Origin: Paeniglutamicibacter psychrophenolicus
GTDB lineage: Bacteria; Actinomycetota; Actinomycetes; Actinomycetales; Micrococcaceae
Reading direction: 5' to 3'
Assembly: GCF_030812255.1 (NCBI RefSeq)
Contig: NZ_JAUSSH010000009.1
Span: 62,001 to 126,000, forward strand
DNA: 64,000 bases
Shown: positions 1 to 8,930 of the stretch, piece by piece
How positions within the stretch are numbered: position 1 is the stretch's first letter
How the letters are laid out: every line of letters starts with the position of its first letter
Notes under the pieces: generated by a model
Databases searched by the model: none
What the model saw: only the letters and a program-made list of their open reading frames with translations
Told to the model about the DNA's origin: nothing
Position numbers and translations under genes: made by a program

Positions 1-1038
1 GCGGTGGTGCTGATCACCCACGACCTTGGTCTTGCGGCCGAGCGCGCCGAGAAGATCGTGGTGATGTACAAGGGGCAGGTGGTGGAATCCGGCCCGGCAC
101 TGGAGATCCTGCGCAACCCGGTCCACCCCTACACCCAGCGGCTCGTCGCCGCGGCGCCTTCGCTGGCCTCGAAGCGCCTGCAATCCCAGCCGACCGAGGT
201 CGCCGAGGAAATCAACGCCGTGGTGAAGGTCGAGCATGAGATCGCCGACGAGGACATCTTGCAGATCAAGGACCTGACCAAGGTCTTCAAGATCCGTAGG
301 GGCCTGGGCCGAAGCGACGACTTCACCGCGGTGGACAACGTGTCCTTCTCGGTCAAGCGCGGCACCACCACGGCCATCGTGGGGGAGTCCGGTTCGGGCA
401 AATCCACCGTCGCACAGATGGTCTTGAGCCTGCTCAAGCCGACCAGTGGGACCATCACCTTCGACGGACAGGTAATGACCGACCGCACCGAGAACCAGTT
501 GTTCAAGTTCCGCCGCCGCGTGCAGCCGATCTTCCAGGACCCCTACGGGTCGCTGGACCCGATGTACAGCATCTACCGCACCATCGAGGAGCCGCTGCGG
601 ATCCACGGCATCGGGGATGCCAAGTCCCGGCAGAACCGGGTCAAGGAGCTGCTCGAGCACGTTTCGATGCCATCCTCCACGATGCACCGGTTCCCCAACG
701 AGCTCTCCGGCGGGCAGCGCCAGCGCATTGCGATAGCCAGGGCGTTGGCGCTCAAGCCCGAGGTGATCATTTGTGACGAGGCGGTATCCGCGCTGGATGT
801 GTTGGTGCAGGCACAGATCCTTAACCTGCTCAACAAGTTGCAGGAAGAGCTCAACCTGACGTACCTGTTCATCACTCACGACCTTGCGGTGGTGCGCCAG
901 ATTGCAGACGATGTTTGCGTGATGGAGCATGGGCGGATCGTGGAGCATTCCACGACCGACGAGGTCTTCAACAACCCCCAGAGCGAGTACACCAAGAACC
1001 TGCTTCGGGCGATTCCCGGAGCCACGTTGATGCTTTAG
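1..1038 (+). CDS. Oligopeptide ABC transporter, fused double ATPase (5' partial)
   Basis: This is the C-terminal part of a two-domain ATPase that powers an oligopeptide/nickel-type (Dpp/Opp) importer at the inner face of the membrane. The window opens inside the first nucleotide-binding domain, at its H-loop (VLITHDLGLAAERA), followed by the HPYTQRL tail typical of Opp/Dpp ATPases. The second domain is complete: Walker A GESGSGKST near nt 385, signature LSGGQRQR near nt 700, H-loop FITHDLAVV near nt 870. Its Walker B region reads CDEAVSALD, where most relatives have DEP. The frame is open through base 1, so the start lies upstream. A strong hairpin follows, so the downstream transporter at 1489-7717 is probably a separate transcription unit with its own ATPase. 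Confidence 0.93.
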   Translation, partial: AVVLITHDLGLAAERAEKIVVMYKGQVVESGPALEILRNPVHPYTQRLVAAAPSLASKRLQSQPTEVAEEINAVVKVEHEIADEDILQIKDLTKVFKIRRGLGRSDDFTAVDNVSFSVKRGTTTAIVGESGSGKSTVAQMVLSLLKPTSGTITFDGQVMTDRTENQLFKFRRRVQPIFQDPYGSLDPMYSIYRTIEEPLRIHGIGDAKSRQNRVKELLEHVSMPSSTMHRFPNELSGGQRQRIAIARALALKPEVIICDEAVSALDVLVQAQILNLLNKLQEELNLTYLFITHDLAVVRQIADDVCVMEHGRIVEHSTTDEVFNNPQSEYTKNLLRAIPGATLML

Positions 1039-1048
1039 GAAAGATCCG

Positions 1049-1075
1049 ATCTCAATGACAATTGCGAATTGAGAT
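1049..1075. repeat. Short inverted repeat downstream of ABC ATPase
   Basis: ATCTCAAT (1049-1056) and ATTGAGAT (1068-1075) form an 8-bp perfect inverted repeat around an 11-base loop. It lies 10 bases after the stop codon and just before a longer GC-rich hairpin. It is AT-rich, so it is more likely part of a composite 3' end than a strong terminator. Confidence 0.4.
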
Positions 1076-1080
1076 GAAGT

Positions 1081-1118
1081 AAGTGGAGGGGGATGGCAAA
1101 AGGCTTGCCCCTCCACTT
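1081..1118 (+). terminator. Hairpin terminator after ABC ATPase
   Basis: An 11-bp perfect stem (1081-1091 with 1108-1118, AAGTGGAGGGG / CCCCTCCACTT) encloses a 16-base loop. No run of T follows directly (GCTTATCACAAATG), so termination efficiency is uncertain. The rest of the gap to 1488 holds no credible gene; an open frame at 1365-1685 overlaps the next gene and has no recognisable product. Confidence 0.6.
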
Positions 1119-1171
1119 GCTTATCACAAATGATTTATTGGAAGGCAATCAGTGCCGGGTCGAACGTCATG

Positions 1172-1199
1172 TTGGGCGATGTTTCCAAACTGTTATAAA
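1172..1199 (+). promoter_or_regulatory. Candidate promoter for the peptide transporter operon
   Basis: TTGGGC (1172-1177) and TATAAA (1194-1199) are separated by 16 bases, a plausible housekeeping sigma promoter in an AT-rich patch. It would give a leader of roughly 280 bases before the lipoprotein start at 1489. This is pattern recognition only. Confidence 0.35.
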
Positions 1200-1488
1200 T
1201 CCAGCCACGTCAGCCGAGCCTACTTGCGAGTAGTAATTGGCGAAGTTCAATGTGAAGCAGATCCTTGAGTTTTCGCGGCTGTAGCGTCCATCACGTTTGC
1301 GGGCGCCCCCGGGGTGGCGTCGGTCACCACGCCGTCACCCGAATGACACGCCAAATATGAAGCGGTGTTTTTATATCCAACCGGAGGAATCGCGGCTATG
1401 GTTCTAGATTGTGGGGCATCGCACACTGCATGGACCGCATTCGAGCGAAAGCTCGGTTACATGAAGCTCAAGCTAATTAGGAGGAGAA

Positions 1489-3297
1489 ATGCGTGTTCAG
1501 CGTATTTCCAAGGCTGTTGCAGTTGGTGCTGCGCTCGCACTGGCACTGACTGCGTGCGCGCCGGGTGGCGGAAACGCCCCCAGCGAATCGGCAACGACGT
1601 CGGCATCCGGCAGCGGAACCAACACCGTCGAACCGGCGAACTCGGGTCGCGCCGATCTTGGCGAGGTCACGACCAAGGACGATGAAATCAAGGTCACTGT
1701 AGGTGCCCCCGAATTCATCGGCTACAACTCTTACACCCCACAGACCTACTCCACCTACAACTCGGCCATCACCGAGCGCGTGCTCTCAGGGTTCTCCTAC
1801 TTCGGCACCGACGGCAAGATCTACGCGAACGACGACATGGTCACCTACGAGAAGGTCAGCGACGATCCGCTGACCATCAAGTACACGATCAACCCGGATG
1901 CCAAGTGGTCCGACGGAACCCAGATCACCACGGCCGACGCCGTCCTGGCCTGGTCCTTCCAGAACGCCAACCTGAAGAACGCCAAGGGCAAGCAGCTCTT
2001 CGACTCGGTCTCCGCCGACCTGGGAGACACCGTCCCCAAGGGCCCCGAGGGCGCCGCGGATTCCAAGGAATTCACCGTCACCTTCAAGAACCCCGACCCG
2101 GACTGGCAGATCCAGACCTGGATCGATACCCCCGCACATATCGTCGCCAAGCAAGGCGGGATGTCCACGGCGGAGTTCGTTGACGCGGCTCGCGCCGGCG
2201 ACGCCGAGGCGCTCACGAAGGCCGCCGAGTTCTGGAACACCGGCTGGACCACGAAGCCTGGAACCCTTCCGGACGCCGAGCTGATCCCGTCCTCGGGACC
2301 GTACAAGCTCAAGAGCTGGGCAGCCGGGCAGTCGGTGACCCTGGAGGCCAACGAGAACTACTACGGCACTCCGCCCGCCACCAAGACGCTGACCTTCCGG
2401 TTCGTCGACGACGGAGCGATGGTCCAGGCCCTGCAGAACAAGGATCTCGACGTCATCAACCCGCAGCCGACGGTTGACACCCTGGCACAGCTCAAGGCTC
2501 TCGGCGACGCGGTGAACATCCAGCAGGGTGACACCATGACCTGGGAGCACCTGGACTTCAACTTCCGCGACAAGGCCGCCTTCAAGGATTCCCTGGAACT
2601 GCGCCAGGCATTCGCGATGTGCGTTCCGCGCCAGGAAATCGTTGACAACCTGATCGTGCCGCTGAACCCGGAGGCCAAGGTGCTCAACGCACGCGAGGTC
2701 TTCCCGTTCCAGGACTCCTATGACGAGGTCGTGGGTGCGTCCTATGACGGACGCTACGACGCCGTAGACATCGCCGGCGCCAAGAAGATCCTTGAGGAGC
2801 AGGACGCCGTGGGCACCAAGGTGCGCATCGGCTACTCGGCACCCAACCCGCGCCGCACCGACGAAGTCGCCATGATTAAGTCCTCCTGCGACCAGGCAGG
2901 CTTCGAAGTCGTCGACGCCGGCGACCCGAAGTTCTTCGCACCCGGCGGCACCCAGGAACGCGGCGACTACGACGTGGCCCTGTTCGCCTGGGCCGGTTCC
3001 GGCCAGATCACCTCGGGCCAGAACATCTACGCCTCGGGCAAGCCGCAGAACTACGGCCAGTACTCCAACAAGGACGTCGACGCCGCGTGGGAGCGCCTGG
3101 CAACCTCGATGGATCCGGCCGTGCACCTGACCGAGACCAAGAACATCGAGAAGCTGCTGTGGGATGACCTGTTCGGCATCCCGGTGTTCGCACACCCGGG
3201 TCTGTCCGCCTCCTCGGCTGACATCAAGAACGTGCGCCACACCGCCACCCAGTCGCAGATCGTCTGGAACGCCGAGCAGTGGGTCCGCGCTGAATAA
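1489..3297 (+). CDS. Peptide ABC transporter substrate-binding lipoprotein
   Basis: A family 5 extracellular solute-binding protein (OppA/DppA type) of 602 residues that captures the substrate outside the membrane and delivers it to the permeases encoded next. The N-terminus is a lipoprotein signal peptide with lipobox LTAC and Cys23, followed by a Ser/Thr/Gly-rich linker. The domain has the usual family features: an ITERVLSGF segment, the KWSDGTQITTADAV motif near residue 140, and the SSGPYKLKSW segment near residue 268. The ATG is preceded by a strong AGGAGGAG ribosome-binding site. The ligand cannot be read from sequence; a peptide or peptide-like compound is the family expectation. It opens an operon with the genes ending at 7717, separated from them by a hairpin. 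Confidence 0.93.
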   Translation: MRVQRISKAVAVGAALALALTACAPGGGNAPSESATTSASGSGTNTVEPANSGRADLGEVTTKDDEIKVTVGAPEFIGYNSYTPQTYSTYNSAITERVLSGFSYFGTDGKIYANDDMVTYEKVSDDPLTIKYTINPDAKWSDGTQITTADAVLAWSFQNANLKNAKGKQLFDSVSADLGDTVPKGPEGAADSKEFTVTFKNPDPDWQIQTWIDTPAHIVAKQGGMSTAEFVDAARAGDAEALTKAAEFWNTGWTTKPGTLPDAELIPSSGPYKLKSWAAGQSVTLEANENYYGTPPATKTLTFRFVDDGAMVQALQNKDLDVINPQPTVDTLAQLKALGDAVNIQQGDTMTWEHLDFNFRDKAAFKDSLELRQAFAMCVPRQEIVDNLIVPLNPEAKVLNAREVFPFQDSYDEVVGASYDGRYDAVDIAGAKKILEEQDAVGTKVRIGYSAPNPRRTDEVAMIKSSCDQAGFEVVDAGDPKFFAPGGTQERGDYDVALFAWAGSGQITSGQNIYASGKPQNYGQYSNKDVDAAWERLATSMDPAVHLTETKNIEKLLWDDLFGIPVFAHPGLSASSADIKNVRHTATQSQIVWNAEQWVRAE

Positions 3298-3324
3298 TTG
3301 CCCACCGGCAATATCAGCGTCTTA

Positions 3325-3358
3325 GTGTGGGGTCCGGCAATTCAGCCGGGCCCCACAC
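3325..3358 (+). terminator. Intercistronic hairpin between binding protein and permease
   Basis: A 14-bp stem (3325-3338 with 3345-3358) with one G-T pair encloses a six-base loop (AATTCA). It sits between the lipoprotein stop and the permease start with no T-run after it. In binding-protein transporters such a hairpin commonly acts as a partial terminator or 3' stabiliser that keeps the binding protein in excess over the membrane parts; here that role is inferred from position. Confidence 0.6.
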
Positions 3359-3414
3359 GCCCTTGTTAGCACCACTTCCAAGGGCGGGCCAAGACGGAAA
3401 GGTTAGAACCCGCA

Positions 3415-4932
3415 GTGCTGAAATTTATTCTCAAGAGGCTTGGAGCCTCGATTGGCATCCTCTTTGCCGCGTCCCTCCTGCTGTACGTGCTGGTGATCAA
3501 CTCCGGGGACCCCCTGTGGGACCTGCGCGAGTCCATCGCCGACAACCGCGACTACCTGATGCAGCAACGCAGCGATTACATGAACTTGGACATGCCCTGG
3601 TACCAGCGGTATTGGACCTGGCTGGTGGGCGTGGGCGGATGCTTTGCACTCAAATGCGACCTGGGCACCAATATCCAGGGCATTGAGGTTTCGGGCATAT
3701 TGGCCTCGGCCGCCACCTCCACACTGCGCCTGGTTGTCTTGGCTACCGTGTTGGCTGCAGTGGTCGGCATCGCCATCGGCGTGCTGACCGCCATCCGCCA
3801 GTATTCGGGCCTTGACTACGGAGTCACCTTCCTGACCTTCTTGTTCTTCTCGCTGCCGGTTTTCTGGGCCGCGGTGATGCTCAAGGAATACATGGCCATC
3901 GGCTACAACGACTGGATGAAGGACCCTGCCTTCTCCACCACACAAATCATCATCGTGGCGCTGCTCTTCGGCTTCCTCATGCAGGTCTTCCTGGCCGGAA
4001 ACATGCGCCGGCGCCTCATCACCTTCGCCGTCTCGGCGGCCTTTGTCGCCGTGGTGATCCCGTACCTGCTGTGGCTGAACTTCTTCCGCTATCCGCAGCT
4101 GGGCCCTGCCGCCATCGTCGTCTTGTCCCTGGCCGTCGCCCTGAGCGCCACGGCCATGAGCGTGGGCGTGCGCAACAAGCATGTGCTCTACCCGGCACTG
4201 ATCACCGTCGGTCTGGGCCTGGTCATGTACTACGCGACCTTCTCGCTGCTCAGTGAACCGAACACCTGGATCCTGATCATCGGCGCCATCCTGGCCGTGC
4301 TCATCCCCGGCGCCATCGGCCACTTCATGGGCGGGCGCCAGCGCAAAGTCGCCGCAACAGTCAGCGCCGTCACCGGCTTGGTCTTTGCCGGCCTGACGGT
4401 CGTTGACCACATTTTCCGCGCTTGGCCGGGATTCCTGGCCCTGAAGCCGCGGCCTATCGGCACCATCGGTTCGCAGACCCCGAACTTCACCGGTGACTTC
4501 TGGGAGATCTTCCTGGACCGTGGTGCGCAGCTCTTGCTGCCAACCATCCTGTTGGCGGTCATCTCCCTGGCCTCATACTCCAGGTACACGCGTGCCTCAA
4601 TGCTGGAAGTCGGGCAGCAGGACTACATCCGCACGGCCCGCTCCAAGGGCCTTTCCGAGCGCACCGTGATCTTCCGCCACGCCTTCCGCAACGCGCTGAT
4701 CCCGATCGCCACCATTGCGGCCTTCGACTTCGCCGGCCTGATCGGCGGAGCGGTGATCACCGAGTCCGTGTTCGGTTGGAAGGGAATGGGAGACATGTTC
4801 ATCGTCGGCCTCCGAAGCATCGACCCGGCACCAGTGATGGCCTTCTTCCTGATCACCGGGACCGCGGCCGTGCTGTTCAACATGCTGGCCGACATCTTCT
4901 ACGCACTGCTTGACCCGAGGATCCGGGTATGA
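3415..4932 (+). CDS. Peptide ABC transporter permease, DppB type with extra membrane segments
   Basis: One of the two membrane subunits that form the translocation path. The C-terminal part is typical: the EAA loop region (DYIRTARSKGLSERTVIFRH) near residue 403, then GLIGGAVITESVF and a C-terminal ALLDPRIRV. At 505 residues it is much longer than the roughly 310-340 of ordinary DppB. The extra length lies between about residues 165 and 330, where several additional hydrophobic helices are strung between the first and second halves of the permease domain. The start is GTG with GGAAAGG eight bases upstream. The stop overlaps the next permease by four bases (ATGA), so translation is coupled. Confidence 0.92.
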   Translation: MLKFILKRLGASIGILFAASLLLYVLVINSGDPLWDLRESIADNRDYLMQQRSDYMNLDMPWYQRYWTWLVGVGGCFALKCDLGTNIQGIEVSGILASAATSTLRLVVLATVLAAVVGIAIGVLTAIRQYSGLDYGVTFLTFLFFSLPVFWAAVMLKEYMAIGYNDWMKDPAFSTTQIIIVALLFGFLMQVFLAGNMRRRLITFAVSAAFVAVVIPYLLWLNFFRYPQLGPAAIVVLSLAVALSATAMSVGVRNKHVLYPALITVGLGLVMYYATFSLLSEPNTWILIIGAILAVLIPGAIGHFMGGRQRKVAATVSAVTGLVFAGLTVVDHIFRAWPGFLALKPRPIGTIGSQTPNFTGDFWEIFLDRGAQLLLPTILLAVISLASYSRYTRASMLEVGQQDYIRTARSKGLSERTVIFRHAFRNALIPIATIAAFDFAGLIGGAVITESVFGWKGMGDMFIVGLRSIDPAPVMAFFLITGTAAVLFNMLADIFYALLDPRIRV

Positions 4933-6017
4933 GCGGGGTCAAGGACAACGAGGAACTGCGAGGTCCCAGCAACATGAAATCCGATATCGAACCCGGCGAG
5001 CAGCAACTCGTCTCCCTGGTCGAGGTCGAGGATGCGGAGCTCGCCCGCAAGCAAGGCGAGTCCAGGTCCCAGGGCCAGCTGGTCCGCCGGCGCTTCTTCA
5101 ACCACAAGGCCGCGATGATCTCCACGGTGATCTTGGTGTTCATTACGCTCATGGCCTTCAGCTCCATCGGTTTCGCCGGGATCCCCGGCTGGTGGGGCAA
5201 GAACTACATGATGTCCGGCACCGTCATCAACGGTGGTGCTCCCACGTTCAGCCTGTGGCCTGCCTGGCTTGGCGGCCCCGGATTCTCGATCGGCGAGCAC
5301 CCGTTTGGCCAGGACAACACCGGCAAGGACTATTTCGCACTGGTGATGCGCGGGACGCAGAAATCCATCATCATTGCGGTGACCGTCGGTGCCGTGGCCA
5401 CGTTCATCGGCGCCATCGTCGGTGCCCTGGCCGGATACTTCCGTGGCTGGGTCGACGAAGTGCTGATGCGCGTGACCGACCTGTTCATCGTCATCCCGCT
5501 GCTGGTGCTGGCCGCCGTGCTGGGCCAGATGGCCGGAGCCAAGTTGGGCAACTCCATCTTCGCGCTGGCCCTGGTGTTGGGACTGGTGACCTGGACGGGC
5601 CTGGCCCGGCTGGTGCGCGGGGAGATCCTGTCGCTGCGCGAACGCGAATACGTCGCCGCGGCCCAGGCCATGGGCTCAAGGACTTCCCGGGTGATCTTCA
5701 AGCACCTGCTGCCCAACACCATCGGGGTGATCGTGGTCAACGCGACCTTCGCAATCGCCGGGGCGATCCTTTTGGAGACCTCGTTGTCCTTCCTGGGCTT
5801 CGGTGTCAGGGCGCCCGAATCCTCATTGGGCTTGTTGATCAGCCAATACCAGAACGCCTTCACCAACAGGCCCTGGCTCTTCTGGTGGCCGGGCATGATC
5901 ATCGTGACCATCGCGCTGAGCGTGAACTTCCTCGGTGACGGGCTGCGCGACGCGTTTGACCCGCGCCAGACCAAGAAGACAAGGCGCCGCACCAAGAAGG
6001 AAGAGGTATCCGAATGA
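4929..6017 (+). CDS. Peptide ABC transporter permease, DppC type
   Basis: Second membrane subunit of the importer, 362 residues. A charged cytoplasmic N-terminus of about 60 residues is followed by the N-terminal membrane segment found in OppC/DppC, an insertion with HPFGQDNTGKDYFALVMRG (the typical GTDxxGRD-like region before the permease domain) near residue 118, and the permease core. The EAA loop reads EYVAAAQAMGSRTSRVIFKHLLPN and is followed by LLETSLSFLGFG, both family hallmarks. It overlaps the upstream permease by four bases and the downstream ATPase by four bases, so these three genes form one translationally coupled unit. Confidence 0.94.
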   Translation: MSGVKDNEELRGPSNMKSDIEPGEQQLVSLVEVEDAELARKQGESRSQGQLVRRRFFNHKAAMISTVILVFITLMAFSSIGFAGIPGWWGKNYMMSGTVINGGAPTFSLWPAWLGGPGFSIGEHPFGQDNTGKDYFALVMRGTQKSIIIAVTVGAVATFIGAIVGALAGYFRGWVDEVLMRVTDLFIVIPLLVLAAVLGQMAGAKLGNSIFALALVLGLVTWTGLARLVRGEILSLREREYVAAAQAMGSRTSRVIFKHLLPNTIGVIVVNATFAIAGAILLETSLSFLGFGVRAPESSLGLLISQYQNAFTNRPWLFWWPGMIIVTIALSVNFLGDGLRDAFDPRQTKKTRRRTKKEEVSE

Positions 6018-7717
6018 GCATCCCCACGGCGCATGACGGCGAGACCGCCACGGCCCTGAGCTTCCAGAACCTTTCCGTTTCCTTTGAGACCGAATTCGCC
6101 GACGTGCACGCGGTCAAGGGCCTGTCCCTGGAGGTGTACCCCGGGGAGGTCGTGGCCCTGGTGGGCGAGTCGGGTTCCGGCAAGTCCGTGACCTCCACCG
6201 CGGCCATCGGACTGCTGCCGCCCAACGCCTACATCACCGGCAAGGCCACGGTTGGCGGAGTCAACGTGGTGGGCCTGGCCGAATCCAGGATGCGCAAGAT
6301 GCGTGCCACGGACATCGCCATGGTCTTCCAGGAACCGATGACGGCACTGAACCCGGTGCTCACCATCGAACGCCAGCTCACCGAGTCCCTGGAACTGCAC
6401 GGCCTGGCCTATGGCAAGGATGCCACGGCACGCGCCATCGAGCTCTTGGAAATGGTCGGCATCCCCGACCCGGCCAAGCGCATCAAGCAGTACCCGCACC
6501 AGTTCTCCGGTGGCCAGCGCCAGCGCATCGTGATCGCCATGGCGATCTCCTGCGACCCGAAGGTCATCATCGCCGACGAGCCGACCACGGCGCTGGACGT
6601 GACGGTGCAGGCCGAGATCCTCGATTTGCTGCGCGAGCTGAAGGACAAGCTGAACACCGGCATCCTGCTGATCACCCACAACATGGGCGTGGTCGCCGAC
6701 CTGGCCGACCGCGTCGCGGTGATGTTCCGCGGCTCGCTGGTGGAAACCGGCACCGTGGACCAGGTGCTCAACCACCCCGAGCACCCCTACACGCAGAAGC
6801 TGCTGGCCTCCGTGCCGCGGCTCGAGGCCGTGGACGTCACCGGAACCTGGGAACCGGAGCCGGCGGACGTGCTGGACCCGGAGCGCAAGCTGGTGCTCGA
6901 GGCCAGGAACCTGGTGCTCGAATACGACATGCGCGGCTCCAAGTTCCGTGCCGTGGACGATGTTTCCTTCGAGCTGGCCCGCGGGGAGATCCTGGGCATC
7001 GTGGGCGAATCGGGATCCGGCAAGTCGACCGTTGCCAAGGCTGTTCTCGGGTTGTTGCCGGTGGCCTCCGGAGTGCTGGCGGTCCAGGGCACCAACCTAG
7101 CCGCGCTGCGGCCGAAGGCCGCCCGAGCGATCCGTGCCAAGATCGGGGTCATCTTCCAGGACCCCGCCGCGTCGCTGAACCCGCGCTTCCCGATCGGCGA
7201 CTGCATCACCGAGCCGATGGTGGTGCACAAGGTCGGCAACCGGGGCGAGCGGATCAAGCGTGCCCAGGAATTGCTCGACGCGGTGCACCTGCCGCGCACC
7301 GTGATCAACCGCTACCCGCACGAGCTCTCCGGCGGCCAGCGCCAGCGCATCTGCATCGCCCGGGCGCTGACCCTTGACCCGGAACTGCTGATCGCCGACG
7401 AGCCGACCAGTGCGCTGGATGTCTCGGTGCAGGCCGCGGTGCTGGAAATGATCCAGGAGCTGCAGGAACGCTATGCGTTCGCTTGCCTGTTCGTCAGCCA
7501 CGACCTGGCCGTGGTGGACCTGCTGGCGCACAGCGTGGTGGTCATGAAGGACGGCAAGTCGGTCGAGCAGGGGCGGGTCTCGGACGTGCTGCACGCCCCG
7601 CAGCACGACTACACCCGCCGGCTGCTGGCCGCCGCCCCGGTGCCCGAGCCGCGGGAACAGGCGGTGCGCCGCGAGGCACGCCGCCTGCTGATGGAACTGG
7701 AAAACCCGGACAGCTGA
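6014..7717 (+). CDS. Peptide ABC transporter, fused double ATPase (DppD-DppF type)
   Basis: Energises the importer encoded just upstream. Two complete nucleotide-binding domains are fused in 567 residues. Domain 1: Walker A GESGSGKS near residue 52, signature FSGGQRQRIVIAMA, Walker B VIIADEPTTALD, followed by the HPYTQKL oligopeptide-ATPase tail. Domain 2: Walker A GESGSGKST near residue 334, signature LSGGQRQRICIARA, Walker B LLIADEPTSALD, and a second C-terminal tail (HDYTRRL). Both sites look catalytically intact. The same fused arrangement appears in the partial gene at the left edge of the window, which suggests two related transporters side by side. It is the last gene before a bidirectional terminator. 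Confidence 0.95.
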   Translation: MSIPTAHDGETATALSFQNLSVSFETEFADVHAVKGLSLEVYPGEVVALVGESGSGKSVTSTAAIGLLPPNAYITGKATVGGVNVVGLAESRMRKMRATDIAMVFQEPMTALNPVLTIERQLTESLELHGLAYGKDATARAIELLEMVGIPDPAKRIKQYPHQFSGGQRQRIVIAMAISCDPKVIIADEPTTALDVTVQAEILDLLRELKDKLNTGILLITHNMGVVADLADRVAVMFRGSLVETGTVDQVLNHPEHPYTQKLLASVPRLEAVDVTGTWEPEPADVLDPERKLVLEARNLVLEYDMRGSKFRAVDDVSFELARGEILGIVGESGSGKSTVAKAVLGLLPVASGVLAVQGTNLAALRPKAARAIRAKIGVIFQDPAASLNPRFPIGDCITEPMVVHKVGNRGERIKRAQELLDAVHLPRTVINRYPHELSGGQRQRICIARALTLDPELLIADEPTSALDVSVQAAVLEMIQELQERYAFACLFVSHDLAVVDLLAHSVVVMKDGKSVEQGRVSDVLHAPQHDYTRRLLAAAPVPEPREQAVRREARRLLMELENPDS

Positions 7718-7732
7718 TATCCGGCACACGAC

Positions 7733-7771
7733 AAAGGCCGGGAAACCAAGCAACTTGGTTTCCCGGCCTTT
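7733..7771. terminator. Strong bidirectional terminator
   Basis: An 18-bp perfect stem (7733-7750 with 7754-7771) with a CAA loop, starting AAAGGCC and ending GGCCTTT. The A and T ends make it competent in both directions. It separates the plus-strand transporter operon from the convergent minus-strand acetyltransferase. Confidence 0.88.
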
Positions 7772-7813
7772 GCCGTGCCCGCGAGGCGGGGCTTGGAATG
7801 AAACTTCGGGAGC

Positions 7814-8284
7814 CTAGGCAAGCTCCATGATGAATTCCTTCACGACCGCGGCGCGGGCGTTGGAGAAATCGGCTGCCTCGTCAATGACCTTGAAACCACG
7901 TCGTTCCAGGACCTTGATGGAGCCGATGTTGTCCTGCGGGACGCGGGCGCGCAAGGGCCGGGTCGTGTACTCGGCCAGGAACGCATCCACGGCGGAGGTG
8001 GTGATGCCCTGGCCCCAGAAGCGGCTTGCCGTCCAGAAGCTGATCTCCGGGATCGCTTCGTTCTCGAACACCAGGATGGAGCCGGCAACCTCGCCGTTGT
8101 GCTCGATGGTGCGCACGATGACCTTGGGGTCGCTGGTGATCAATCCCCAGTGGTGGTTGAAAACCCCGCGGTCGGCCGGGTTCCGGGCGGTGAAGGCGGC
8201 CATGAGGTTGGCTTCGGGGTCCTGCTGGTGTTCGAAGAACTGATCCAGGTCTTCGGGCTGCAAAGGCCGTAGATGCACGGTCAC
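7814..8284 (-). CDS. GNAT family N-acetyltransferase (RimJ/RimL-like)
   Basis: A 156-residue acetyl-CoA-dependent N-acetyltransferase. It begins VHLRPLQPEDLDQFFEHQQDPEA, the usual opening of RimJ/RimL-type GNAT proteins. The central strand-helix pair with SFWTASRFWGQGITTSAVDAF matches the acetyl-CoA binding motif A (R/Q-x-x-G-x-G/A is relaxed here to FWGQGI). The C-terminal VPQDNIGSIKVLERRGFK is motif B. The start is GTG with AGAGAGG upstream. The acceptor could be a protein N-terminus, an amine or a small molecule; sequence does not decide this. It sits alone between the terminator and the TetR gene and is read in the same direction as TetR, with about 30 bases between them. Confidence 0.85.
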   Translation of the reverse strand: MTVHLRPLQPEDLDQFFEHQQDPEANLMAAFTARNPADRGVFNHHWGLITSDPKVIVRTIEHNGEVAGSILVFENEAIPEISFWTASRFWGQGITTSAVDAFLAEYTTRPLRARVPQDNIGSIKVLERRGFKVIDEAADFSNARAAVVKEFIMELA

Positions 8285-8315
8285 TGCCTCTCTAGTTGTG
8301 ATGGTCGTCTATGTC

Positions 8316-8930
8316 CTAGCCTACCCGGGTGAACAAGGCGGATGCCGCCATCTGGTTCAGCAGTTTGCGCAAGCCCGCCTTGGAAGTGCGCGGGGAGTGC
8401 GCCGAATGTGCGGTGGAGTTCAGCAAGCCGAAGGCCGCGTGGGCGCGGAAGCGGATCACGGCGTTGGTTTCCTCGGGGTGGATCTGGTGCAGTTGGTCGG
8501 TCCACAGGGCGATGTAGGAGCGCTGGAGCTTGCGCACCAACTGCAGCTCCGCGGCCGGCAGTGTCACCAGGTGGCGGTCCTGGACCTGGATGATGTCGGG
8601 TCGGGCCAGGGCGAAATCGGTGTGGAAGGCGATCAGCCGCCTCAGGATGGCCTCGGCGCCTCCTCCGGCCGCGGTGACCTTCCGGCCGCCCTCAAGCATG
8701 TCCTCGCTGACGCCCACCAGCAGGGCGATGAGGACAGCGGGTTTGCCGGAGAAGTGCCGGTAGACCGCCGGGCCGCTGATTCCGCAGGCCGCCCCGAGGT
8801 CCTCGAGCGACACCCCGGCATAGCCGTGGATGGCAAAGAGCCGGGTGGCCTCGGCCAAAAGGTCTTCGCGTCGCTGTGCCTTGGCGCGGTCGCGGTCGGT
8901 CGCGGCCAGGTCCTTGCCGTTTGCCTTCAA
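8316..8930 (-). CDS. TetR family transcriptional regulator
   Basis: A DNA-binding repressor of about 204 residues. The N-terminal helix-turn-helix is clear: LLAEATRLFAIHGYAGVSLEDL, then GISGPAVYRHFSGKPAVL. The C-terminal ligand domain resembles TetR regulators of fatty-acid or acyl-CoA genes. I chose the TTG at 8930 because GAAGGAG lies about ten bases upstream; the frame remains open to a TTG at 9011, which has no visible ribosome-binding site. It is divergent from an acyl-CoA dehydrogenase, and a near-perfect palindrome lies between them, so autoregulation together with control of lipid or branched-chain catabolism is likely but inferred. Confidence 0.88.
   Translation of the reverse strand: MKANGKDLAATDRDRAKAQRREDLLAEATRLFAIHGYAGVSLEDLGAACGISGPAVYRHFSGKPAVLIALLVGVSEDMLEGGRKVTAAGGGAEAILRRLIAFHTDFALARPDIIQVQDRHLVTLPAAELQLVRKLQRSYIALWTDQLHQIHPEETNAVIRFRAHAAFGLLNSTAHSAHSPRTSKAGLRKLLNQMAASALFTRVG

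Noticed and set aside
1365-1685. 106-codon open frame before the substrate-binding lipoprotein gene
   Set aside because: It overlaps the lipoprotein gene in another frame, has no domain and no good ribosome-binding site.
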